The notes under the pieces were generated by a model that was given only the letters and a program-made list of their open reading frames with translations, searched no databases and was not told where the DNA came from. From positions 41,356 through 105,355 of the forward strand of contig JAIQFK010000025.1 of NCBI GenBank assembly GCA_020073305.1: a DNA stretch of 64,000 bases, in the 5' to 3' direction. The translations under genes were made by a program, and so were the position numbers. The DNA comes from Terriglobia bacterium. Its GTDB lineage: Bacteria > Acidobacteriota > Terriglobia > Bryobacterales > Bryobacteraceae. Positions 1 to 9,452 of this stretch are shown here, one piece after another. The first letter of the stretch is position 1; each line of letters begins with the position of its first letter.

Positions 1-171
1 GGTTACTTAAGGGAAGTTCCCCAAGATCCCATGACCGGCAACAACACAAGCTGGCGTATCGTGATGGAAGATGCGAACCAGAGTGTGAGCCAAACGGAGC
101 CAGGCATTTTCGATGTGCATAGCATTTCGGATAAGATAGGCTTGGATGGAACGCGGTACTCGGATTGGTAA
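1..171 (+). CDS. GspG-like pseudopilin, C-terminal end only (5' end outside window)
   Basis: Frame 1 is open from the left edge to TAA at 169-171 and gives the last 56 residues of a protein. The tail reads YLREVPQDPMTG, then GIFDVHS, and closes with DGTRYSDW. This is the C-terminal signature of GspG-type major pseudopilins, which assemble into the periplasmic pseudopilus of type II secretion or type IV pilus-like machines. The N-terminal methylation and cleavage site lies outside the window, so the family is read from the tail alone. The stop codon lies 26 bases inside the predicted start of the next gene, which suggests one transcript. Confidence 0.75.
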   Translation, partial: GYLREVPQDPMTGNNTSWRIVMEDANQSVSQTEPGIFDVHSISDKIGLDGTRYSDW

Positions 172-2302
172 GTTAGTTACAAGTGTTGCATTACTTGCCT
201 TCTGTCTTTCCGGCCTGAGTTACTCCCAAACCGCACTGATTTGCATCCCTTCAGCCGTGCCCGCCATCGTCCACTCCGAAGGTCTGGCGGAGCGGGTAGG
301 CGATCTCGTCCTGAGCTGTTCAGGAGGAACACCGGGCGTGACAATCAGGGGGAACTTCACGGTGTTCCTGACCGTGAACGTCACGAACAAACTTGCAGCA
401 AACAACACAGTGGACGCGCAACTATCGGTCGACACCGGCGCCGGCCCCTCGCCCTCTGGCATCGCGGCGCAACTCGTCACGCCAAGCGCTGTCGCCTTCA
501 ACGGGCTCAGCTTCACTTTGCCTGCCTCGGGAGGCGTGACCCTGCGAGTGGCGAACTTGCGCGGCAACCTGAGCCAGGTGCAGCCGGCAGCACGAGTCAC
601 CACGCCACAGCTGCCCATCACTGCGTCCGTGTCGTTCAGCTCAGCCGGCAATCCGGCGGTGAGTAACAACCGGTTCACGGTGGCAATCGCGCAGCCTGGG
701 CTGCTCACGGAATCTTCTTCGAGCGGAGTACGTTGTAACGGCTCGCCTCTGCCTGCAAAGACCACACTGGCGAACCTGCTCGCTCAAGGAACCGGCTTCT
801 TCTCCACGCGCGTAACCGAGGCGTACGCCAGTTCGTTCCAGCCGAAAGACGCCTTCTCCGATACCGGCACGCGCATCATGGTCCGCTACTCCGGATTCCC
901 CGCGGCCGCGCACCTGTTCGCGCCGGATTTCGTGGCTGGTTCGAGCGCCATCACACCGACGGCGGGCGGCGATCTCGGCGTGGCGGCATCCGGTGGCCAG
1001 TATGCGCCCAGCGCCACAGGGTCTCTGCTGCTCATTCGCGTCATGGGAGCGGATGAAAACGGCGCGGGCGGAACGCTGGCTTTTGCTCTCCCGGGAATGG
1101 GCGCCACCACGTTCACATCGGCTAGTGAAGTCCCGATGACCGACGGCGCGGGCAACGTGGTCTATGAAGTGGTGGACGCGAACCCGTCTGTCCAGGAAAG
1201 TGCTCAGTTCCCCACCTTCGTGGGCCTGGCGCCTACTGGCGGCGGCAACACCATTGTGGCGGATGCGAAAGTCTCCTTTGCGCCCCTGTCGAGCGTCAAC
1301 GCGGCGTCCAGTGATCCAGTCCCGCGGTTCGCGGATGTGACGCCGCAGTCCGACTGCTCGACCCTCATGGACTGCGATGCGGCGTATTTCCCGCATCTTG
1401 TCGTCAACTCGCCGGCGCTCGAATTCACGTCTCCGGTTGGAGGCAGCAGACAGCTAAAGTACTCGGCCGTCAAGAACCAGGGCGGCGGCCTCATGAACTG
1501 GACAGCCACGGTCAGCTACCAGACAGGCTCCGGGTGGTTGACGGTCGACCCTGCGACAGGCTTCAATAACGCGACGCTGGACGTGAACGTCAACCCGAGC
1601 GCCCTTGCGGCGGGAACGTACCAGGCCACGATTACCGTCGACGCTGGGGCGCTCGTGGGAAGCAAGGCGCTCCCGGTGACGCTCACGGTCTCCACCGCGG
1701 ACAAGACGCCGGTCATTCGCGCGGTCGAAAATGCCGCGAGTTTCCAGTCCGGGCCCCTGGTGGCAGGGTCCCTCGGAACCATCATGGGATCGAACCTGTC
1801 GGGCGCGAATGTCGCTGTGACCTTCGACGCTCTGGCGGCGAAACTCCTTTACACCAGCAGTACGCAGATCAATCTCCAGGTACCCTCCGAACTGGCGTTC
1901 ATGCAGGCGGCGCAAATGATTGTCACCGTGGACGGGCTGGTTGCGGCACAAACCGTTCCGCTGGCCATCGTCGCGCCCGGCATCTTTAGCGGAGGCGTTC
2001 TGAACCAGGACAATACTCTCAATAGTGCGTCGAATCCGGCGGCACTGGGAAGCGTAATTCAGATTTTCGCAACCGGACTGGCATCCGCGCGAAGCGGAGC
2101 TATCAGCGCGCGTCTCGGAAACCAAGTGATCTCGACACCCAATTACGCCGGACCCGCCCCAACCGTCCCCGGATTGCAGCAGGTGAACATTACGATTCCC
2201 AGCGATCTGGGAGCGACCACAGCGGCCCTGAGCGTCTGCGCCGTCGCCACCGATCCCAACCAGCCGGTGTGCAGCCCGGCGGTGACAGTGTTCGTCAGGT
2301 AG
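146..2302 (+). CDS. Secreted protein with C-terminal TIGR03437-type (Solibacter) domain
   Basis: 718 residues. Residues 1-28 form a Sec signal peptide (basic ERGTRIGK, a hydrophobic core, then SYSQ). Residues about 30-420 are beta-rich and unassigned. About 425-520 resemble the BACON/Ig-like modules seen in these proteins (GSGWLTVDPATG, then GTYQATITV). The last 190 residues, from NAASFQSGPLVAGSLGTIMG onward, match the C-terminal domain found in large numbers in Candidatus Solibacter (TIGR03437). Function is unknown; export to the periplasm or cell surface is likely. The ATG at 146 lies within the 3' end of the pseudopilin gene, so the protein may be a companion or substrate of that machine. 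That link is inference. Confidence 0.85.
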   Translation: MERGTRIGKLVTSVALLAFCLSGLSYSQTALICIPSAVPAIVHSEGLAERVGDLVLSCSGGTPGVTIRGNFTVFLTVNVTNKLAANNTVDAQLSVDTGAGPSPSGIAAQLVTPSAVAFNGLSFTLPASGGVTLRVANLRGNLSQVQPAARVTTPQLPITASVSFSSAGNPAVSNNRFTVAIAQPGLLTESSSSGVRCNGSPLPAKTTLANLLAQGTGFFSTRVTEAYASSFQPKDAFSDTGTRIMVRYSGFPAAAHLFAPDFVAGSSAITPTAGGDLGVAASGGQYAPSATGSLLLIRVMGADENGAGGTLAFALPGMGATTFTSASEVPMTDGAGNVVYEVVDANPSVQESAQFPTFVGLAPTGGGNTIVADAKVSFAPLSSVNAASSDPVPRFADVTPQSDCSTLMDCDAAYFPHLVVNSPALEFTSPVGGSRQLKYSAVKNQGGGLMNWTATVSYQTGSGWLTVDPATGFNNATLDVNVNPSALAAGTYQATITVDAGALVGSKALPVTLTVSTADKTPVIRAVENAASFQSGPLVAGSLGTIMGSNLSGANVAVTFDALAAKLLYTSSTQINLQVPSELAFMQAAQMIVTVDGLVAAQTVPLAIVAPGIFSGGVLNQDNTLNSASNPAALGSVIQIFATGLASARSGAISARLGNQVISTPNYAGPAPTVPGLQQVNITIPSDLGATTAALSVCAVATDPNQPVCSPAVTVFVR

Positions 2303-2322
2303 CACCTCGACTCCACGCGCTC

Positions 2323-4320
2323 CTAGCCGGCCGAAACGCTCGTCACCTCCTGAGTGCGCAGTTCCTTGATGCGGTCTCTCAATTGTGCGGCTTTCTCGAA
2401 TTCGAACTTGCGTGCGGCCTCGCGCATCCGTTCCTCGAGTTCACTGATGAAGCGCTGGCGCTGGTCGGGCGTCATCCGCTCGATGTCTTCATCGGCCTCC
2501 ACCGGTACGGTCACGTAGTCGCCCTCGGCGATGGCCACCAGGCTCATATCGATAGGTTTGATGATGGATTGCGGCGTGATGCCATTGCGCTCGTTGTATT
2601 CCACCTGCGTGCGCCGGCGGCGAGTAGTCTCGTCGATGGCTCTGCGCATGCTATCGGTCATGACATCCGCGTAGAGGACGGCGCGGCCTTCGACATGCCG
2701 TGCGGCGCGGCCGATGGTCTGAATCAGCGAACCGCTGGATCGCAGGAAGCCTTCCTTGTCCGCATCCAGGATTGCGACGAGCGAAACCTCCGGAAGATCA
2801 AGCCCCTCGCGCAGCAGGTTGATCCCGATCAGCACGTCGAACTCGCCGCGGCGCAAATCGCGCAGAATCTTGATGCGGTCGAGCGTCTCCACTTCCGAAT
2901 GCAGGTAGCGGCAGCGAACGCCGACCTCGGAATAGTATTCCGCCAGATCCTCGGCCATGCGCTTGGTTAGGGTGGTGACGAGCACGCGCTGGCCGGCGTC
3001 GACGCGCTTGCGAATTTCACCCAGCAGGTCGTCCACCTGCCCCTTAATGGGCCGCACCTCCACTTCCGGATCCACCAGGCCGGTGGGCCGGATGATCTGC
3101 TCGACCACCACGCCGGCTGATTTGGTCAGCTCGTACGGGCCCGGCGTGGCCGAAACGTAGACCACCTGGTTCACACGATTCTCAAATTCCTCGAAAGTGA
3201 GCGGCCGGTTGTCGAGCGCGCTGGGCAGCCGGAATCCGTGCGCCACCAGCACCTCTTTGCGCGAGCGATCACCGTGATACATGCCATGCAACTGAGGCAC
3301 CGTCTGGTGGCTCTCGTCGAGGAACATGAGGGCATCGTGCGGGAGGTAATCCAGCAGCGTGGGCGGCGCTTCGCCCGGCAGACGGCCCGAAAAATGCCGC
3401 GAATAATTCTCGATGCCGTGGCAGTAGCCGATCTCCTTCATCATTTCGAGATCGAACATAGTGCGCTGGTAAAGGCGCTGGGCCTCGATCATCTTGCCCT
3501 GCTTTTCCAGTTCCTTGCGCCACCACTCCAGCTCCGTCCGGATTCCGTCCATGGCCTTTTCCCGGGTCTCATCCGACATCACGTAGTGCGTTTTGGGATA
3601 GATGGGCAGGCGCAGGTACGTTTGTCGTACCTGGCCCAGCAGCGGATCAATCTGCGAGAGGCTCTCGATCTCATCGCCAAACAGCTCGATGCGGTAGGCG
3701 TAATCTTCGTACGTCGGATAGAGTTCGATGACGTCGCCGCGCACGCGAAACGTGCCGCGGCGGAAGTCATGGTCGTTGCGTTCGTACAGAATGTCCACCA
3801 GGCGCGACAGGATCTGGTTGCGCGAAATCTTCTGCCCCTTTTCGAGCATGAGCAGCATGCCGTAGTACGCTTCGGGCGAGCCGAGGCCGTAGATGCAGCT
3901 CACGCTCGCCACGATGACGCAGTCGCGCCGTTCGAAAAGGGAGCGCGTCGCCGAGAGCCGCAATTTATCCAGCTCGTCGTTGATGGTGGCTTCCTTCTCG
4001 ATGTAGACGTCGCTTGAGGGAATGTAGGCTTCGGGCTGGTAGTAGTCGTAATAACTGACGAAATACTCGACGGCGTTGGAAGGGAAGAAGCTCTTGAACT
4101 CGTGGAACAGTTGCGCGGCGAGCGTCTTGTTGTGGGCCAGAACCAGCGCCGGCCGGCCGGCTTGTTCGATGACCTTCGCCATGGTGAAGGTCTTGCCGGA
4201 ACCGGTGACGCCCAACAGAACCTGGTGCTTATCACCGTCCTGGACGCCCCGCATGAGTTCTTCGATAGCGGTTTCCTGATCACCCCGCGGGCGATAGTTC
4301 ACCGCCAGATGAAACGACAT
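2323..4320 (-). CDS. uvrB: UvrABC excision nuclease subunit B
   Basis: 665 residues, normal length for UvrB, the damage-verifying helicase-like subunit of nucleotide excision repair that receives DNA from UvrA and recruits UvrC. Walker A GVTGSGKT is at residues 37-44. The aromatic beta-hairpin that inserts into DNA runs from about 90 ([19 protein letters not shown]). A DESHQT helicase box II lies near 335 and motif [10 protein letters not shown] near 540. The C-terminal UVR motif ([16 protein letters not shown]), which contacts UvrC, ends the protein. It is a stand-alone gene, convergent with the upstream secreted protein and separated from it by 20 bases. No uvrA or uvrC is in the window. 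Confidence 0.98.
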   Translation of the reverse strand: MSFHLAVNYRPRGDQETAIEELMRGVQDGDKHQVLLGVTGSGKTFTMAKVIEQAGRPALVLAHNKTLAAQLFHEFKSFFPSNAVEYFVSYYDYYQPEAYIPSSDVYIEKEATINDELDKLRLSATRSLFERRDCVIVASVSCIYGLGSPEAYYGMLLMLEKGQKISRNQILSRLVDILYERNDHDFRRGTFRVRGDVIELYPTYEDYAYRIELFGDEIESLSQIDPLLGQVRQTYLRLPIYPKTHYVMSDETREKAMDGIRTELEWWRKELEKQGKMIEAQRLYQRTMFDLEMMKEIGYCHGIENYSRHFSGRLPGEAPPTLLDYLPHDALMFLDESHQTVPQLHGMYHGDRSRKEVLVAHGFRLPSALDNRPLTFEEFENRVNQVVYVSATPGPYELTKSAGVVVEQIIRPTGLVDPEVEVRPIKGQVDDLLGEIRKRVDAGQRVLVTTLTKRMAEDLAEYYSEVGVRCRYLHSEVETLDRIKILRDLRRGEFDVLIGINLLREGLDLPEVSLVAILDADKEGFLRSSGSLIQTIGRAARHVEGRAVLYADVMTDSMRRAIDETTRRRRTQVEYNERNGITPQSIIKPIDMSLVAIAEGDYVTVPVEADEDIERMTPDQRQRFISELEERMREAARKFEFEKAAQLRDRIKELRTQEVTSVSAG

Positions 4321-4450
4321 AGTTTCAGCGTAGCATTGTGGGCAAGAAGGGACCCCGAAGGTTGGAGCCAGTGAACCAGAATGAACCAGGGACGGACCTC
4401 AACTCCCCAATTTCACCGCCCTTAGGCCATCTCTGTCAGGAAACCGGCGG

Positions 4451-5563
4451 TCAACCGCTCTTTGCCGCCTGCACGAGGACGTCCAGCGTCAGGCGCGCCG
4501 TTCTCTTCCAGGAAAATTGGGCGGCCCTTTGCGGCCCTCTGGCGGAGAGTTCGGCGCGCAGCCGGTCGTTGGAAACCAGTTTCGTCATGGCATCCAGCAG
4601 AGCCTGGTCGTCTTGCGGGTCGAACCGCAGGGCTGCATCACCCGCCGTGCTCGCCAGCGGTTCGATATCCGAACACGCGGTAGGGATGCCCGCCGCCAGC
4701 GCCTCCACGACCGGCAATCCGAAGCCTTCGAACGTGGAGGGATAAACAAAGGTGGAAGCCCGCGCGTAGAGAGCATAGAGATCTTCCCGCGGAATCCAGC
4801 CGGTGAACTCCACCGCATCCGAGAGCCCGAGTTCGTGCTGCAAGTGCTCGAGATTCGCGGCTTCGAATCCGCGCAGGCCGGCGACAATCAGCCGGAATTC
4901 CGGCCGGACGTGCCGGAACCGGACAAATGCGCGGAGGAGCCGGTCGAGGTTCTTGTGCGGATGCAGCGTCGACACCGTTAACAGGAACGGCTCGGGCCGG
5001 CGCGCTCGCGCAATCTCGAAGAACTTCGGATCCACGCCCAGCGGGATCACTCGCACCTTTTCGCCCGGCAGCCGATAAAACTGCATGAGATCGGTGCGCG
5101 TCGCCTCCGAATCCGCGATCACCATGCGCGAGAGGTGCGCCGACCAGTAGAGCAGAAATCTCCAGAAGGGCAGATCAAACCACCGGAAGTATTCGGGGTG
5201 TCTCTTGTGCTGCAGATCATGAAAGACGGTGACCTGCGGGCAGCCGCACAGGATGGGCGCTGTGAAGCCGGGGTTCAGCAGGACATCGACGTTCTGTTTA
5301 GCGATCGCGAGAGGCAGCACCGTCTGCTCCCACAGAATCCGCGCGGGCCGGAAGGACGCCTGGACAGCCTGCGGGACGGTGCGAAAGTTCGGCGTCTGCG
5401 GCGCGAGTTCGCCCCTGGTCTCACGGTTCGTGAACAGAACATACTCATTTGCAGTGTCGATCCCGGCAAGCGCCCCCAGCAGGTTCCGCAGATAAATCTC
5501 GGTGCCGCCTACGCCTCCGGGAATCAGATACAGCGCATTCACGCCGATGCGGAGCGAGCTCAT
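4451..5563 (-). CDS. Glycosyltransferase family 4
   Basis: 370 residues with a GT-B fold. The N-terminal glycine-rich loop is IPGGVGGTEIYLRNLL (residues about 14-29). The nucleotide-sugar binding half contains STLHPHKNLDRLLRAF (about 195-210) and the GT4 motif FVYPSTFEGFGLPVVEALAAG (about 270-290), with the paired glutamates expected of retaining GT4 enzymes. It probably adds a hexose or related sugar to a surface glycan on the cytoplasmic face. It is the last gene of a tight minus-strand operon, starting two bases after the TPR membrane protein stops. The acceptor cannot be told from sequence. Confidence 0.92.
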   Translation of the reverse strand: MSSLRIGVNALYLIPGGVGGTEIYLRNLLGALAGIDTANEYVLFTNRETRGELAPQTPNFRTVPQAVQASFRPARILWEQTVLPLAIAKQNVDVLLNPGFTAPILCGCPQVTVFHDLQHKRHPEYFRWFDLPFWRFLLYWSAHLSRMVIADSEATRTDLMQFYRLPGEKVRVIPLGVDPKFFEIARARRPEPFLLTVSTLHPHKNLDRLLRAFVRFRHVRPEFRLIVAGLRGFEAANLEHLQHELGLSDAVEFTGWIPREDLYALYARASTFVYPSTFEGFGLPVVEALAAGIPTACSDIEPLASTAGDAALRFDPQDDQALLDAMTKLVSNDRLRAELSARGPQRAAQFSWKRTARLTLDVLVQAAKSG

Positions 5564-5565
5564 TC

Positions 5566-7323
5566 TTAGGGACGGGCTACGTTTCGTTGCGCTTCGATCA
5601 TGGCCAGCGCCCGGCGGGCCGTTTCATTTCGCGGATTGAGAGCCAGCGCCCGGCGGAAATCTTCGATGCCGGCGCCGGGATTGCCCTGCGCGATGCGTAC
5701 GCCACCTCGGTAGACGTAGGTCATGTCAAAATTCGGGTCGATTTTCTCGGCGGTCGCCAGGGCATCGAGCGCTTCGGCGTTCTTTCCCTGCTTGCCATAG
5801 ACCATGCCGATTTGCGAATACACGTGGGCGGTCTGCCTCAGAGCCGCGGCCTGACTGAACTTCTGGAGCGCCTGCTCCGGCTGGTTGAGGCAATCGTAAT
5901 CCAGCGCCCAATCCATGAGCAAACGGTAATCGCTCCCGTCCAACCGCGCAATACGCTCGTAGAGGGGCAACGCTTGGGCGCAGTGGCCGACCTCGTAATA
6001 GGCCTGCGCAAGCTGAAACAGCACGCGGCCTTGGTTCGGTGATTCTGCCGCGGTGTCCTCCCACAGGGCGATTTTGTCGCTCCATACGACATTCCGGTTG
6101 TGCGTGGCGATTCCGCCGATCAACAGGACGCCGGCCAGCCCCGCGATCCATTTCGGCTGCTGGACATCCACGCGCCGTAAGAATTCCAGCACGATGAACA
6201 ACAGGCCGATCATGGATAGATACAGCCGACGTTCGGCTACCGGGTCTGCGATCGGTACAAAGGACGACGTCGGCGCCATCAAAATCAGAAACGCAAAGAA
6301 GCCATAAGCTGCCAGCGGATAGCGGCGGCGATAGTAATAGGCCGCACCCGCCGCCAGCAGAATGGCGATGAGCCCGACAAGAGCGCCGTGCTGGAGAAGG
6401 GTGCGCGACGGAGGGAAATCGTAATCGATTCGCAACCCGAGCGGGAACAGAAACAAGCGAATGTACAGCCAGAATGCCCGGCACTGGGTGAAGAAGTACT
6501 GATACCACGTGAAGTCCTTGATGTTGAAACCGGCGGACGTTGCGCCCCGCAACTGGCGCGCCAGGTACAACACCGCGAGCACCCCGCTGATCGTGACCGG
6601 TACGTACAGGCGCCAATTTCGGCGGATTCCGGCGAAAGAGAACGGCGGGTTCCAGAAATAATCCGTGAGCAGGAGGAGCGCCGGAAGAACGACGGTGTGC
6701 TCCTTGGACAGCACCGCTGCGGCGAACACAAGCAGAACCATGGCCGTGCGGGTCCAGGTGATTTCTGTGGACCGCCTGTACAGAAACAGCGCGAAGGCGC
6801 CCAAGAATAACAGAACGCTCAGATTCTCCGACCGGCTGGCCACATATCCCACCGACTCCGAATTCACCGGGTGCAGCAGAAACAGGGCGCCGGCGAAGAC
6901 GGCAAGCACTTGGCGCCGCGCGCGCTCCACTTGTGCCCATTCCAAGACCTTGTTCGCGATGAGAAAAATGAGAACCGAGACCATCGCGTGGAAGAAGACG
7001 TTAAACAGGTGATACGAGAACGTCTGCTTTCCGGAAAGCTCAAAGTTGATCCAGTAGCTGAACATCAGCAGCGGACGCACGCCCGTGATCCACGCGCGCA
7101 GCGAGTCGAATGGAAAGTCAGCCTGCCCGAAAGGCAAGTATTGGTCGTCGAATAAGAACGGACCGTTGAGCGACGGTTCATAGACTGCGAACGCTACTAC
7201 CAAGGCCGCCGCGAAGCCGATCGCATAGGGCCGGAAGACACTTCGAGGCTTCTCCGCTATGAGCGGCGCAGGTTTGGCGCCCGCACGGCCGCTCTTTCGG
7301 GACTGCGCTTTCTTGGTTTTCAT
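5566..7323 (-). CDS. Polytopic membrane protein with C-terminal TPR repeats (TMTC / PMT-like)
   Basis: 585 residues. The N-terminal cytoplasmic segment is basic (KTKKAQSRKSGR). About ten hydrophobic helices follow between residues 33 and 390, and three to four TPR units occupy about 425-580 (for example QGRVLFQLAQAYYEVGHCAQAL and NAEALDALATAEKIDPNF). The combination of a multi-pass domain and C-terminal TPRs matches bacterial relatives of TMTC mannosyltransferases, GT-C type enzymes that use polyprenyl-phosphate sugars. The acidic pair in FDDQYLPF (about 57-64) fits the catalytic loop after the first helix. The gene sits between DUF2304/GT2 and GT4 genes, which supports a lipid-linked sugar transfer role. 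The specific reaction is unknown. Confidence 0.8.
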   Translation of the reverse strand: MKTKKAQSRKSGRAGAKPAPLIAEKPRSVFRPYAIGFAAALVVAFAVYEPSLNGPFLFDDQYLPFGQADFPFDSLRAWITGVRPLLMFSYWINFELSGKQTFSYHLFNVFFHAMVSVLIFLIANKVLEWAQVERARRQVLAVFAGALFLLHPVNSESVGYVASRSENLSVLLFLGAFALFLYRRSTEITWTRTAMVLLVFAAAVLSKEHTVVLPALLLLTDYFWNPPFSFAGIRRNWRLYVPVTISGVLAVLYLARQLRGATSAGFNIKDFTWYQYFFTQCRAFWLYIRLFLFPLGLRIDYDFPPSRTLLQHGALVGLIAILLAAGAAYYYRRRYPLAAYGFFAFLILMAPTSSFVPIADPVAERRLYLSMIGLLFIVLEFLRRVDVQQPKWIAGLAGVLLIGGIATHNRNVVWSDKIALWEDTAAESPNQGRVLFQLAQAYYEVGHCAQALPLYERIARLDGSDYRLLMDWALDYDCLNQPEQALQKFSQAAALRQTAHVYSQIGMVYGKQGKNAEALDALATAEKIDPNFDMTYVYRGGVRIAQGNPGAGIEDFRRALALNPRNETARRALAMIEAQRNVARP

Positions 7324-7330
7324 TCGCGAA

Positions 7331-7690
7331 TCAGAAGCCGGCTGCCCGATCCTTCAAAGACTGAATGTGGTACTCGAGAATGGCCACGCGTTGCGCCAGC
7401 GCGATGTTGTCGTCTTTCAACTGCGAAATGATGAGGGAAAACCGGTAGAAAATAATCAGAAATACGCAGCCCACGATCAACAGCAGGGCCAGCGGCGGAT
7501 CCGCGACGCCCAGCAGATCCGCCATGGCGTGCAGAAATCCACGGGCGCGCGATAAGGCCAGCAGAGCCACCGCGCCGGTCAGCCACGCGACGGAGTATTC
7601 CACGCGAATGCGCGCCCGCCGCACGGAGAACAGCACCAGCACGATGAGCAGCGCGCTCATACCTGTCATTACGTTCAGGAGGCGGTCCAA
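7331..7690 (-). CDS. DUF2304 family small membrane protein
   Basis: 119 residues, with a TTG start at 7690 directly after the TGA of the upstream GT2 gene. Three or four hydrophobic helices (about 10-24, 32-48, 67-88) precede a C-terminal amphipathic coiled coil (SQLKDDNIALAQRVAILEYHIQSLKD). This layout and the RVEYSVAWL motif match DUF2304, a family usually encoded beside a polyprenyl-phosphate GT2, as here. Its role is not established; it probably assists the membrane-bound glycosyltransferase. An internal ATG at 7669 is possible but would lose part of the first helix. Confidence 0.82.
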   Translation of the reverse strand: MDRLLNVMTGMSALLIVLVLFSVRRARIRVEYSVAWLTGAVALLALSRARGFLHAMADLLGVADPPLALLLIVGCVFLIIFYRFSLIISQLKDDNIALAQRVAILEYHIQSLKDRAAGF

Positions 7691-8431
7691 TCATGACCTC
7701 CGGGATTCGGTTGGAATCCTGCGCTCGTATTTCAGTACATTCACAAACACCCCGAGCAGCACATGAACAATATAGTAGATGGATTTCATGGGCGTGATCG
7801 TGGAGCGTCCGGTTCGCCTGGGAAGCATGTGGCACGGCACCTCCACGAAGCGGAAGCGCCGCCTCTGCAGAACGACCAGCGCCTCGATTTCCGGATACTC
7901 GAGCGGAAAACTGTGGCTGAACACTTCGAGCGCGCTTCGGTTCACACCCACGAATCCCGAAGTCGGATCGCGCACGGGCCTGCCCAGAATGGGCCGCAAC
8001 ACGAGGCGGAAGAATCGAATGCCGGTGGCGCGCAGCCAGCTGGTGCCGCCGCTGGTGCCGTTCACATAACGCGAGCCGATCACCATTTCGCAGCCGGATG
8101 CGCGAAGGGCCTCGAACACCGTGGGGATATCGCGCGCGTCGTGCTGCCCGTCGCCGTCCACCCGAATCACGTATTCATAACCCAGTTCGAAGGCCAGCTT
8201 GTAGCCCGCCTGCACACAACCGCCCAGCCCCAGATGGTGCGGCAGGGGAAGAACACCGGCGCCGGCGCTCCGCGCATTGGCCACGGTGTTGTCCTTGGAG
8301 CAATCATCCACCACCAGCACCGGAGTGCCCGGCATCACCTGCTTGACCCCTTCCACCACGCCCCGGATGGCGCCTTCCTCGTTATAGGCCGGCACGAGGA
8401 TCAACAGTTTCTCGGGATGATCCGGCGCCAT
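7691..8431 (-). CDS. Glycosyltransferase family 2, dolichyl-phosphate-mannose synthase-like
   Basis: 246 residues. The start at 8431 is fixed by a one-base TGATG overlap with the upstream gene; the open frame extends further up but without a credible start. The GT-A fold begins with ILVPAYNEEGAIRGVVEG and VLVVDDCSKDNT (residues about 9-50), carries the metal-binding DGDGQHD near 97 and GSRYVNGTSGG near 125. This pattern is typical of DPM1-like enzymes that transfer a sugar from a nucleotide donor to polyprenyl phosphate. The next gene is DUF2304, its usual partner. Confidence 0.92.
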   Translation of the reverse strand: MAPDHPEKLLILVPAYNEEGAIRGVVEGVKQVMPGTPVLVVDDCSKDNTVANARSAGAGVLPLPHHLGLGGCVQAGYKLAFELGYEYVIRVDGDGQHDARDIPTVFEALRASGCEMVIGSRYVNGTSGGTSWLRATGIRFFRLVLRPILGRPVRDPTSGFVGVNRSALEVFSHSFPLEYPEIEALVVLQRRRFRFVEVPCHMLPRRTGRSTITPMKSIYYIVHVLLGVFVNVLKYERRIPTESRRS

Positions 8432-9444
8432 CACAGTTCCGCCACTCTGCGCGCCCGAATCGAGTGCGCCCGCAACAGCCGCTTGAATTCGGCGGTGGGA
8501 AGCTTGGCCCGGCGGCGGATGTCGCGCCGCTTCCGCCAAAGCGAGCCGGCGTTGCGCAAAAAGGCCCAGTGCGCCTGAATCACGATGAGAACAAGCTGCA
8601 ATCCGCTATTCCCTTCCCTGCGAAACTGCGCCGCCGTCCCCCGGCCGAGCGCAATGGACCGCGCATGCCACCAGTAACGCGCCAAGGTTCGCAGAGGCAC
8701 CATCCAAAGCATGCCCGCCGGAAAGTTCTTGAGCGCCACAAACAGCCGGTTGCGTTCCACATAGAACGCTTTGAGACGCGAAGCGCGCCCGGCGGAGTGA
8801 GAGTAGTGATGATCCACCACCGCGGCCGGCACATAGATGCACTTCCAGCCTGCCCAGCGCGCCCGCAGGCCAAGGTCGGTGTCCTCGCAGTAGAGAAAAA
8901 AATCCTCGTCGAACAGTCCCACGACGTCCAGCATCGTCCGGCGGTACAGTGCCGCTGAAGCGCTCGGCAAAAGCACCTCTTCCTCGCATGCGAATTCCGC
9001 GGCGGGGAAAAGGTGCCCGCGCTGCTTGCTGGTGGCGTCGCCGCTAATCACCATTCCCGCCGAGTCGAGATGTTCTTCGCCGTAAAAACGAACCTGCGAG
9101 GCAAACATGCCGGCTTCCGGGTGCGCCTCCGCCGCGGCCACGAGCGCTTCGATCCAGTGCGGGCGCGGAGCCGCATCGTCGTTCAGCGCTGCCAGATAGG
9201 GCGTCCGGCTCCGGCGAAACCCCAGATTGATGGCGGCGCCAAACCCGAGGTTGTGATCCGGCTCGAGCACGGTGGCGCCGCGCCCGCCGGCTCCGCCTGC
9301 GCGCACCTGCCCCTGCCCGCTGTTATCCACCACGATGACCTCGAAATCGCCCCGGGTCTGGTTTGCCAGCGCGTCCAGACACTCTTCCAGGCGCCGGCCC
9401 CCCGCCAGTGTGGGGATTACAACTGTAACAACAGATTCAGGCAA
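8431..9444 (-). CDS. Glycosyltransferase family 2, rhamnosyltransferase-like
   Basis: About 337 residues with the chosen TTG start at 9444. This begins the protein with PESVVTVVIPTLAGG, just before the first beta strand of the GT-A fold, nine bases past the stop of the FG-GAP gene. GTG at 9480 and ATG at 9555 are in-frame alternatives that would overlap that gene. Motifs are VVIPTLAGGRRLEECLDAL, VVDNSGQG, LNDDAAPRPHWIEALV (DDA metal site) and EDTDLGLRARWAGW, as in rhamnosyl/galactofuranosyl GT2 enzymes. The C-terminal region has a hydrophobic, membrane-associating stretch. Translationally coupled to the next GT2. Confidence 0.88.
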   Translation of the reverse strand: MPESVVTVVIPTLAGGRRLEECLDALANQTRGDFEVIVVDNSGQGQVRAGGAGGRGATVLEPDHNLGFGAAINLGFRRSRTPYLAALNDDAAPRPHWIEALVAAAEAHPEAGMFASQVRFYGEEHLDSAGMVISGDATSKQRGHLFPAAEFACEEEVLLPSASAALYRRTMLDVVGLFDEDFFLYCEDTDLGLRARWAGWKCIYVPAAVVDHHYSHSAGRASRLKAFYVERNRLFVALKNFPAGMLWMVPLRTLARYWWHARSIALGRGTAAQFRREGNSGLQLVLIVIQAHWAFLRNAGSLWRKRRDIRRRAKLPTAEFKRLLRAHSIRARRVAEL

Positions 9445-9452
9445 TTTTGATT

